Shown: in pieces, positions 54,894-61,640 of the stretch | How positions within the stretch are numbered: position 1 is the first letter of the stretch | Layout of the letters: each line of letters starts with the position of its first letter | From: an uncultured Clostridium sp. | Lineage (GTDB): Bacteria; Bacillota; Clostridia; Lachnospirales; Lachnospiraceae | Assembly: GCA_900549235.1 (NCBI GenBank) | Contig: URNT01000006.1 | Coordinates: 1 to 64,000, forward strand | DNA: 64,000 bases | Direction of reading: 5' to 3' | Position numbers and translations under genes: made by a program | Notes under the pieces: generated by a model | Databases searched by the model: none | The model's input: only the letters and a program-made list of their open reading frames with translations | What the model was told of the DNA's origin: nothing

Positions 54894-55612
54894 TAAAACT
54901 CTTTCAGCAGTGCGTCCACCACGCCCCTTGCCGACCGCTCCCGGACCGGAAGAGTCAGCCCCGGCTCATTGATATGTTCCAGATAGTGGGCGTCGGAATT
55001 GCTGATGATCCGGCAGGTCTCAAGATAGGGATGCTCCCGCTTAAGGTCATGGAGCTTTTTCATATCCTTGACCTCCGCCGTCTTAAACCGGCTGTCCGGC
55101 GGGATAAAGCCCAGATTGGCAATGAGGCTGTTAGCCCCCTTATCCACATGAGCCGGGAACATCACCCCGTCATAGGAGCGCACCAGCTCCCACAGCCCCT
55201 CAAAGGACAGCTCCGCCGCGTTGATCAGAAGATTGGGCTCTGTGCCGCAGATCTCATCCCTTTCATTATAAATCTGCTGTTTTCCGAATATTTCCTCCCT
55301 GTTTGGGAATTTCATCAGCCGTTCGTATACATAGGCGTCAAATTCCAGCGCCGCCTTAAGCTCTGCAAAGAGGCACACCGCATGAACCTCCTCGGAGGTA
55401 TTGACCTCCATTCCCGGAAGAGCGATCAGGCCGTATTCCTCTGCCGCCGCCAGGAAGGCAGGGCAGTTTTTAGAGGAATTATGATCCGTCAGTGCCACCA
55501 CGTCCAGCCCCTTAAGGGCCGACATCCCCGCTATGTTGGCCGGAGTCATATCATCATCCCCGCAGGGCGATAAGCAGGAATGAAGATGCAGGTCATAGGT
55601 CAGCTCATACAC
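54893..55612 (-). CDS. PHP-domain metal-dependent phosphoesterase
   Basis: A 239-residue PHP domain protein. Metal-site motifs are DLHLHSCLSPCGDDD, LTDHNSSKN, GMEVNTSEEVHAV, PAHVDKGAN and SNSDAHY. Relatives hydrolyse nucleotides or phosphorylated small molecules; the substrate here is unknown. The start is a GTG that overlaps the stop of the DRTGG gene by eight bases. As the last gene of the putative H2-sensing operon it could make or break a signal molecule. Confidence 0.88.
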   Translation of the reverse strand: MYELTYDLHLHSCLSPCGDDDMTPANIAGMSALKGLDVVALTDHNSSKNCPAFLAAAEEYGLIALPGMEVNTSEEVHAVCLFAELKAALEFDAYVYERLMKFPNREEIFGKQQIYNERDEICGTEPNLLINAAELSFEGLWELVRSYDGVMFPAHVDKGANSLIANLGFIPPDSRFKTAEVKDMKKLHDLKREHPYLETCRIISNSDAHYLEHINEPGLTLPVRERSARGVVDALLKEF

Positions 55613-55955
55613 GCCCCCGTTCCTCCTCTAAAAGCCTGTGAACCAGAAGCCCGGCCTCAAAAACCGGAAGCTCTGTCTTAAGAACCGTAATCCCCTGCTC
55701 CGCCGCTTTCTTTACTCCGCCCTCATCCATCTGCGCTCCCTCTGCCAGGATCACGCAGGCCGTTTCCGTCAGAGCCGCCACTGCCAGCGTGTTCATATTG
55801 GCCATCACTGTCACCCAGGCCCCGCCCTCCGGCGCCCGGCCCATGGCGATGCTTAAAAGATCGCAGCAGAATACCCTTTCCACCTGCCGCTCCCTGTCAT
55901 CCCCCTCATTTACCACATCAAAGATCCTGCACTCCATCAGCTCCTGTAATGTCAT
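55605..55955 (-). CDS. DRTGG-domain-like protein, copy 1
   Basis: A 116-residue single-domain protein (MTLQELMECRIFDVVN, then VFCCDLLSIAMGRAPEGGAW and a closing LPVFEAGLLVHRLLEE). This matches the DRTGG fold, which is related to CBS and serine-kinase-associated regulatory domains. It probably binds a small ligand. ATGA overlap with the hydrogenase-like gene upstream and an 8-base overlap with the PHP gene point to tight co-expression. A second copy lies three genes upstream. Confidence 0.78.
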   Translation of the reverse strand: MTLQELMECRIFDVVNEGDDRERQVERVFCCDLLSIAMGRAPEGGAWVTVMANMNTLAVAALTETACVILAEGAQMDEGGVKKAAEQGITVLKTELPVFEAGLLVHRLLEEERGRV

Positions 55956-57352
55956 CCGTCCTCCTCCTCTTCCTTATCCAGCAGGGACATTTCATCGGAG
56001 ATCCTCTGGATATATTCCTTTAAAATATTAAGGGTTTCCTGGCCTCCCCGTTCTCCCTCAGCCAGGTCGTCTGCCAGGAGAGACACCTCCTCTGAGAGCT
56101 TATGAAGATTTTCACGAAGGTAATATACACAATCATTTTCACTGGCATCCCCCCGGACAATGTCCTCTGCCAGGGCCTTGCAGGTAGGCGCCCCGCAGGA
56201 ACCGCAGTCCAGCCCCGGAAACTTCTTCATCAGCCGCTCCGCCTGGTTAAGCCTTGAAAAGCTTTCCAGCATATTGTTCCCCAGGCTGAATACAGGCTCG
56301 TATTCAACCCCGGTGGTCCACCGTAAAAGCTCCTGCTCACTGTCATGGATGTGACTTCTGGCAACGGGCATATATTTTCTTAGACGCTTCAGCTTAACCT
56401 CCGCCACATAAGGGTTCTCCACCGTCAGTACCCCGCCCACACAGCCGCCGTTGCAGGCGTTCAGCTCCACAAACCGCAAGTTGGTAAACTTCTGATCCTC
56501 CATATCCTCCAGCACCCGGATCACATTTTCAATGCCGTCAGCTGCCAGATAATTTTCCGTAAAAAGGCCGCTGGCCTCCCCGCCGCTGTGCCCCCAGCTG
56601 ATACCGATCTTGCCGGAGGTGCCGATCACCGGATAATCCTCCTCAGCCGCCGCCACTGCCTTCATACAAGCCAAAAGCCTGGGATATACATCCTTGATGG
56701 CAAGAACATGGTCCACCTGACTCTTTTCCGTACCCAGAGGCGCCTTCACATAGGTCACCTTGGAGGGGCAGGGGGAAATGAACATGATGCCGATCTTTTC
56801 CCTGGGAAGCCCTGTATCCTTCATGGCCTTTTCCACTGCCAGCCCCGCCGCCACCTCAACCGGCGGATTAAGGGGCAGAAGATGGGGGATCAGGTTGGGA
56901 AACCGGACCCGGATCAGCCGCACCACCGACGGGCAGGCCGTACTGATCACCGGCATCTGCTCCTCGTGATGGGACAGATATTCTCTTGTAGCCTCTGATA
57001 CCAGCTCCGCCGCTGCGCTTACCTCAAATACATCGTGAAAGCCCATCTGCAAAAGGGCATTTAATACAATATTCACATCATCCAGGTTGTTGAACTGGCT
57101 GTAAAGGGAAGGGGCAGGAAGGGCCACTGTATATTCATACTGCTTCATCACATCCAGCTTATCATAAGTCGCGTGCTTGGCATGATGGGGACAGACCCGG
57201 ATGCATTCGCCGCAGTCAATGCAGAACTTGTTATTGATGCTTGCCTTTCCCCCCCGGACCCGGATGGCCTCTGTGGGGCACCGCTTGATGCAGTTGATGC
57301 AGCCCTTGCAAAGCTCCTCGTCCAGCCTTACCGAATGATAAAACTTATCCAT
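55952..57352 (-). CDS. [FeFe]-hydrogenase-like iron-sulfur protein, putatively sensory
   Basis: A 466-residue protein. It begins with two 4Fe-4S motifs (CKGCINCIKRCP and CIDCGECIRVCP). The middle region is hydrogenase-like, with all three H-cluster segments in altered form: STACPSVVR, ISPCPSKVTY and ELNACNGGCVGG, retaining the four cluster cysteines. The proton-transfer Cys of TSCCPGW is Ala here (T-A-C-P). The C-terminal part has a further Fe-S domain (CGSCGAPTCKALAED...C) and a helical region. These changes match hydrogenases thought to sense H2 rather than make it. It is flanked by DRTGG, anti-sigma-like and PHP genes and is divergent from the hydABC-type operon. Confidence 0.85.
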   Translation of the reverse strand: MDKFYHSVRLDEELCKGCINCIKRCPTEAIRVRGGKASINNKFCIDCGECIRVCPHHAKHATYDKLDVMKQYEYTVALPAPSLYSQFNNLDDVNIVLNALLQMGFHDVFEVSAAAELVSEATREYLSHHEEQMPVISTACPSVVRLIRVRFPNLIPHLLPLNPPVEVAAGLAVEKAMKDTGLPREKIGIMFISPCPSKVTYVKAPLGTEKSQVDHVLAIKDVYPRLLACMKAVAAAEEDYPVIGTSGKIGISWGHSGGEASGLFTENYLAADGIENVIRVLEDMEDQKFTNLRFVELNACNGGCVGGVLTVENPYVAEVKLKRLRKYMPVARSHIHDSEQELLRWTTGVEYEPVFSLGNNMLESFSRLNQAERLMKKFPGLDCGSCGAPTCKALAEDIVRGDASENDCVYYLRENLHKLSEEVSLLADDLAEGERGGQETLNILKEYIQRISDEMSLLDKEEEEDG

Positions 57353-57367
57353 AGTCCTCGCCTCTCA

Positions 57368-57793
57368 TTATCCAATCTTCACCACCATAGTAATGGTAGT
57401 TCCTTCCCCCAGACGGGTGTCGATCTCCATCTGGTCTGTATATTTCTTCATATTGGGCAGGCCCATGCCGGCTCCAAAGCCCAGAGAGCGGATCTCATCC
57501 GGAGCAGTGGAATATCCCGCCTGCATGGCCTGCTCCACATCCGGAATACCGGGCCCTACATCCGCCAGAATCATTTTTATATCCTCCGGCGTGATCTCCA
57601 CTGTGATCTCCCCGCCCTTTGCGTGGATCACCATATTGATCTCTCCCTCGTACATGGCGATGGCCACCTTCCTTATGGCCTCCGGAGCCACGCCCATCTG
57701 TTTTAATTTGCGCTTTACGTCGCTGCTGGCTTCCCCTGCCCTGGTAAAATCATCAGCGGATATATCATAAGTTAAAACGATCGCATTTTCCAT
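57368..57793 (-). CDS. GHKL ATPase of the anti-sigma factor type (RsbW/SpoIIAB-like)
   Basis: A 141-residue stand-alone ATP-binding domain. The N box is in MYEGEINMVIHAKGGE, the G1 box in DVGPGIPD and the G2 box in GFGAGMGLPNMKKYTD. There is no histidine-phosphorylation domain, so it resembles serine kinase/anti-sigma factors. It could relay a signal from the hydrogenase-like sensor encoded next. AGGAGGGACACAG precedes the start. Confidence 0.85.
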   Translation of the reverse strand: MENAIVLTYDISADDFTRAGEASSDVKRKLKQMGVAPEAIRKVAIAMYEGEINMVIHAKGGEITVEITPEDIKMILADVGPGIPDVEQAMQAGYSTAPDEIRSLGFGAGMGLPNMKKYTDQMEIDTRLGEGTTITMVVKIG

Positions 57794-57804
57794 CTGTGTC
57801 CCTC

Positions 57805-58152
57805 CTATATGGCTCCTCCATGAAGTCCCGCGGCGTAGAGCATACCGCAGGCAGAGAACATCCGGTGGCCGGTGGCCATCACCACAAGCCCCCTCTCCCT
57901 TGCCATCTCAAGCATGGCCTCGTCAGGCTTTTTTCCTCTTACAAAAATCAGGCAGACAATATCAAGCATCTCCGCCGTCCGGATCACCTGAGGGTTGCAC
58001 AGCCCCGTAAGGAGGATGGAATGATCCTTTGAAAATGCCAGTACGTCGCTCATCATATCTGATCCGCAGGCAGAACGCACCTCCCGGTTCAGAAACTCCT
58101 CTCCCACCAGAACCCTGGCTCCCAGTATATCTCTCGCGTCTTTTACTGTCAT
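57805..58152 (-). CDS. DRTGG-domain-like protein, copy 2
   Basis: A 115-residue protein of the same fold as copy 1 (MTVKDARDILGARVLVGEEFLN, SACGSDMMSDVLAF, LTGLCNPQVIRTAEML). It is first in the minus-strand operon. Start set at ATG 58152 after GGGGAGGACATTT. Its closest relatives are DRTGG domains fused to other regulators; alone it may be a ligand-binding adaptor. Confidence 0.8.
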   Translation of the reverse strand: MTVKDARDILGARVLVGEEFLNREVRSACGSDMMSDVLAFSKDHSILLTGLCNPQVIRTAEMLDIVCLIFVRGKKPDEAMLEMARERGLVVMATGHRMFSACGMLYAAGLHGGAI

Positions 58153-58196
58153 AAATGTCCTCCCCTTCATAAATTGTTTCTGTTTTTATACACTCT

Positions 58197-58225
58197 AGCA
58201 TATCATTAGTTTTGTATATTTTCAA
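58197..58225 (-). promoter_or_regulatory. Promoter of the DRTGG/GHKL/hydrogenase-like/PHP operon
   Basis: On the minus strand, TTGAAA and TATGCT are 17 bases apart, about 45 bases before the first DRTGG gene. Confidence 0.55.
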
Positions 58226-58313
58226 TATTTTTTACCTATCTAAACCGTATTGCTTCGTTAATTTCTTCACTTTTACAGTAGATTTTTTCCTTTATCCGTG
58301 GTAGAATAATGGT

Positions 58314-58329
58314 TACATTGCACAATGTA
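58314..58329. promoter_or_regulatory. Palindrome upstream of the hydrogenase operon
   Basis: A perfect 7-2-7 inverted repeat, TACATTG-CA-CAATGTA. It lies between a possible -10 box (TAGAAT, 58302-58307) and the ribosome site AAGGAGG of the first hydrogenase gene, in the position of an operator. It does not match the usual Rex site. Confidence 0.55.
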
Positions 58330-58353
58330 CAACTTGTAAGGAGGTATTGAAAG

Positions 58354-58848
58354 ATGGCTTGCAAAAAACAAACAGTTCCTTTCCGGGGAACACCTGAGCA
58401 GGAAGCAGAGCTTAAAAGCGTGATTGCTCAGTTAAAGGATGAGCCCGGCGCCCTTATGCCAGTGATGCAGAAGGCCCAGGACATCTATGGTTATCTTCCG
58501 ATCGAGGTGCAGACGATCATATCTGACGAAATGGGTGTTCCTCTTGAAAAGGTATATGGAGTAGCTACATTTTATGCTCAATTTGCCCTGCAGCCCAAGG
58601 GCCAGTATAAGATTTCTGTCTGTCTCGGTACGGCATGTTATGTAAAAGGTTCTGGCGAGATCTTTAAGAAACTGGAAGAATTGCTGGGCATTACCAATGG
58701 TGAATGCACAGCAGATGGCAAATTCTCCCTGGATTCCTGTCGATGCGTCGGCGCCTGCGGCCTGGCACCCGTTATGATGATCAACAACGAGGTATACGGC
58801 CGTCTCACTGTGGATGACATCCCAGGCATTCTTGCCAAGTATAACTAA
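58354..58848 (+). CDS. hydC: NuoE-like [2Fe-2S] subunit of the hydrogenase (HydC type)
   Basis: A 164-residue thioredoxin-fold Fe-S protein. The N-terminal helices (GALMPVMQKAQDIYGYLP) and the four cluster cysteines (CLGTACYV then SCRCVGACGLAPV) match NuoE/HydC. It forms part of a bifurcating hydrogenase with the HydB- and HydA-like subunits encoded downstream. First gene of the operon, with AAGGAGG and a palindrome upstream. Confidence 0.93.
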   Translation: MACKKQTVPFRGTPEQEAELKSVIAQLKDEPGALMPVMQKAQDIYGYLPIEVQTIISDEMGVPLEKVYGVATFYAQFALQPKGQYKISVCLGTACYVKGSGEIFKKLEELLGITNGECTADGKFSLDSCRCVGACGLAPVMMINNEVYGRLTVDDIPGILAKYN

Positions 58849-58852
58849 GCCT

Positions 58853-59410
58853 ATGATGACAGAGATTTCCTTAAATGTACTGGATGTATCAGAAAATTCC
58901 ACCCGGGCCGGCGCCAGCCTTGTGACCATACAGGTGACAGCTGACGAAGCTCAGGACCGGCTGACCATTATCATCGAGGATAACGGCTGCGGCATGAGCC
59001 CGGAACAGGTTTTGCGGGTTACGGATCCCTTTTATACTACAAGGACCACCAGAAAGGTAGGGCTTGGCATTCCCTTTTTCAAGCAGGCCGCAGAAAGCAC
59101 TGGCGGCAGCTTCCTCATCGAATCCGAGGAGGGACGGGGCACCAGGGTAACAGCCGTATTCGGCCTGTCCCACATTGACCGGATGCCTCTGGGGGATATG
59201 TGCGCCACCATCCACAACCTGATCGTATACCATCCGGATACGGATTTCTGCTATACATACACATATAATGAAGCGTCATTTACATTGGATACCAGGGAGA
59301 TGAGGGAGATCCTGGGGGGAGTTCCCTTAAATACGCCTGAGGTATCTGATTACATTATGGAATATCTGAGAGAGAATCAACAGGAAACAGACGGCGGCTG
59401 TCTCATCTGA
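58853..59410 (+). CDS. GHKL ATPase-domain protein inside the hydrogenase operon
   Basis: A 185-residue protein with a histidine-kinase-like ATPase domain (N box LDVSENSTRAGA, G1 EDNGCGM, G2 KVGLGIPF) but no kinase dimerisation domain. A C-terminal part of about 65 residues (from HIDRMPLGDMCATIHNLI) has no recognised motif. It begins five bases after the hydC stop, so it is co-translated. Along with the anti-sigma-like protein on the other strand, it suggests ATP-dependent regulation of hydrogenase. Start at ATG 58853; the neighbouring ATG is equally possible. Confidence 0.85.
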   Translation: MMTEISLNVLDVSENSTRAGASLVTIQVTADEAQDRLTIIIEDNGCGMSPEQVLRVTDPFYTTRTTRKVGLGIPFFKQAAESTGGSFLIESEEGRGTRVTAVFGLSHIDRMPLGDMCATIHNLIVYHPDTDFCYTYTYNEASFTLDTREMREILGGVPLNTPEVSDYIMEYLRENQQETDGGCLI

Positions 59411-59439
59411 GACCGTCAGACATAAAGGAGGATAATCGC

Positions 59440-59817
59440 ATGAAAACTCTTGCTGAATTAAAGGCAATCAGAGAAAAGATGCAGAGCCAGGTCAACCTGC
59501 GCGCTGAGGACCATAACCACATCCGCGTGATCGTGGGCATGGCAACCTGCGGCATAGCGGCAGGCGCAAGACCGGTTTTAAATACACTGGCCCAGGAGAT
59601 CCAGTCCAGAGGACTGACTGACAAGATCTCCGTTACCCAGACCGGCTGTATCGGCTTATGCCAGTACGAGCCTATCGTAGAAGTTTTAGAGCCAGGCAAA
59701 GAAAAGATTACCTATGTAAAAATGAACCCTGAAAAAGCCCTTGAGGTGATCGAGCGCCACTTAGCAGGCGGTCATCCCGTTGAGAAGTACACCATGGGCG
59801 CTTCAGGTCTTAAATAA
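59440..59817 (+). CDS. Thioredoxin-like [2Fe-2S] ferredoxin-domain protein with three cysteines
   Basis: A 125-residue protein resembling the N-terminal ferredoxin of HydB/NuoF-type subunits. It has MATCGIAAGARPVL and, about 35 residues later, QTGCIGLCQYEP, so only three of the four usual cysteines are present. The position of the second Cys is filled by alanine. It may hold an atypical cluster or serve as a structural subunit. AAAGGAGG precedes the start, and hydB follows after 14 bases. Confidence 0.85.
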   Translation: MKTLAELKAIREKMQSQVNLRAEDHNHIRVIVGMATCGIAAGARPVLNTLAQEIQSRGLTDKISVTQTGCIGLCQYEPIVEVLEPGKEKITYVKMNPEKALEVIERHLAGGHPVEKYTMGASGLK

Positions 59818-59831
59818 AGGAGGGAAGCACC

Positions 59832-61622
59832 ATGTATCGTTCACATGTATTAGTCTGCGGCGGAACCGGATGTACTTCCTCCGGAAGCCCAAAGATTTTA
59901 GAAGCATTAAAGGATGAATTAAAAAAGCAGGGCCTTGAGGATGAGGTTGCTGTGGTTGAGACTGGCTGCCACGGACTCTGCGCCCTTGGCCCCATTATGA
60001 TCATTTACCCCGACGCTGCCTTTTACTCCATGGTACAGCCGGGAGACGTTCCTGAGATCGTATCTGAGCACCTGTTAAAGGGCCGCCCCGTAACCCGCCT
60101 CCTCTATCAGGAAACTGTAAACCCCACCGGCGGCATCAAGGCCCTCAGCGACACTGCATTTTATAAGAAGCAGCACCGTATCGCCCTGCGCAACTGCGGT
60201 GTGATCAACCCTGAAAATATTGAAGAATATATCGGCACAGGCGGCTATGAGGCACTTGGAAAGGTGCTGACTGAGATGACCCCTGACGATGTGATCCAGA
60301 CCCTGCTTGACGCAGGCCTCAGAGGCCGCGGCGGCGCAGGCTTCCCCACCGGTCTTAAGTGGAAACTGTGCAGGCAGAATGATGCAGACCAGAAGTATGT
60401 CTGCTGCAACGCCGACGAGGGCGACCCGGGCGCATTTATGGACCGTTCCGTACTGGAGGGCGATCCTCATGCCGTTCTTGAGGCCATGGCCATCGCAGGC
60501 TATGCCATCGGCGCAAACCAGGGCTATATCTATGTCCGCGCCGAGTACCCTATTGCCGTTGAGCGCCTTCAGATCGCCATCAAACAGGCCCGTGAGATGG
60601 AACTTTTAGGCAAGAACATTTTCGGCACCGGCTTTGATTTTGATATTGATCTCCGTCTTGGCGCAGGCGCCTTTGTCTGCGGCGAGGAAACTGCCCTTAT
60701 GACCTCCATCGAAGGCAAGCGCGGCGAGCCGCGTCCAAGACCTCCGTTCCCGGCACAGAAGGGCCTCTTTGGAAAGCCAAGCATCTTAAATAACGTAGAA
60801 ACCTACGCAAACATTCCTCAGATCATCCTGAACGGATCTGAGTGGTTTGCCTCCATGGGTACAGAGAAATCCAAGGGCACCAAAGTATTTGCCCTGGGCG
60901 GCAAGATCAACAACACCGGCCTGGTAGAGGTTCCTATGGGAACCACCCTGCGCACCGTTATCGACGAGATCGGCGGCGGTATTCCAAACGGCAAGAAATT
61001 TAAGGCAGCTCAGACCGGCGGACCTTCCGGCGGATGTATCCCGGCTGAGCATTATGATATTCCAATTGATTATGACAACCTGTTATCCATCGGCTCCATG
61101 ATGGGTTCCGGCGGCCTCATTGTTATGGACGAGGACGACTGTATGGTGGATATTGCCAAGTTCTTCCTGGAGTTCACCGTTGAGGAATCCTGCGGTAAGT
61201 GTACGGCCTGCCGTATCGGCACAAAGCGTATGCTGGAGATCCTGACAAAGATCACCAAGGGTCAGGCTACCATGGAAGATCTTGATAAACTGGAAGAGCT
61301 GTGCCACTATGTAAAGGCCAACTCCCTGTGCGGCCTGGGACAGACCGCTCCCAACCCGGTACTTTCCACCCTTCACTTCTTCCGCGACGAGTACGAGGCC
61401 CATATCAAGGAAAAACGCTGTCCGGCAGGCGTATGTAAGGCCCTGCTGTCCTACAGCATCGACCGCGACAAGTGCCGCGGATGTACCCTCTGCTCCCGCG
61501 TATGTCCTGCCGGTGCCATTGTGGGCTCTGTTAAGAATCCTCATGTCATCGACATCAACAAGTGCATCAAGTGCGGCGCCTGTATGGAAAAATGTAAATT
61601 CGGCGCTATTTACAAGAAATAA
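59832..61622 (+). CDS. hydB: NuoF-like flavoprotein subunit of the bifurcating hydrogenase (HydB type)
   Basis: A 596-residue protein. It has an N-terminal [2Fe-2S] thioredoxin-like domain (CGGTGCTSSG and ETGCHGLC), the FMN/NAD(H)-binding NuoF core (GLRGRGGAGFPTGLKW, NADEGDPGAFMDR, GAFVCGEETALMTSIEG), the 4Fe-4S motif SCGKCTACRIGTKR and two C-terminal 4Fe-4S motifs (CRGCTLCSRVCP and CIKCGACMEKCK). In related enzymes it splits electrons between NAD(P)H and ferredoxin. The order of domains is complete, and the start has AGGAGGG. Confidence 0.95.
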   Translation: MYRSHVLVCGGTGCTSSGSPKILEALKDELKKQGLEDEVAVVETGCHGLCALGPIMIIYPDAAFYSMVQPGDVPEIVSEHLLKGRPVTRLLYQETVNPTGGIKALSDTAFYKKQHRIALRNCGVINPENIEEYIGTGGYEALGKVLTEMTPDDVIQTLLDAGLRGRGGAGFPTGLKWKLCRQNDADQKYVCCNADEGDPGAFMDRSVLEGDPHAVLEAMAIAGYAIGANQGYIYVRAEYPIAVERLQIAIKQAREMELLGKNIFGTGFDFDIDLRLGAGAFVCGEETALMTSIEGKRGEPRPRPPFPAQKGLFGKPSILNNVETYANIPQIILNGSEWFASMGTEKSKGTKVFALGGKINNTGLVEVPMGTTLRTVIDEIGGGIPNGKKFKAAQTGGPSGGCIPAEHYDIPIDYDNLLSIGSMMGSGGLIVMDEDDCMVDIAKFFLEFTVEESCGKCTACRIGTKRMLEILTKITKGQATMEDLDKLEELCHYVKANSLCGLGQTAPNPVLSTLHFFRDEYEAHIKEKRCPAGVCKALLSYSIDRDKCRGCTLCSRVCPAGAIVGSVKNPHVIDINKCIKCGACMEKCKFGAIYKK

Positions 61623-61640
61623 AAAGGGAGGGAATAGACG

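Noticed and set aside
55952..57352. Second catalytic hydrogenase
   Set aside because: The loss of the proton-transfer cysteine and changed H-cluster motifs, plus its regulatory neighbours, make a sensor more likely than a second turnover enzyme.
58314..58329. Rex-binding site at the hydrogenase promoter
   Set aside because: The palindrome core does not match the TTGTTAA/TTAACAA type of Rex site, so it is reported as an unassigned operator.
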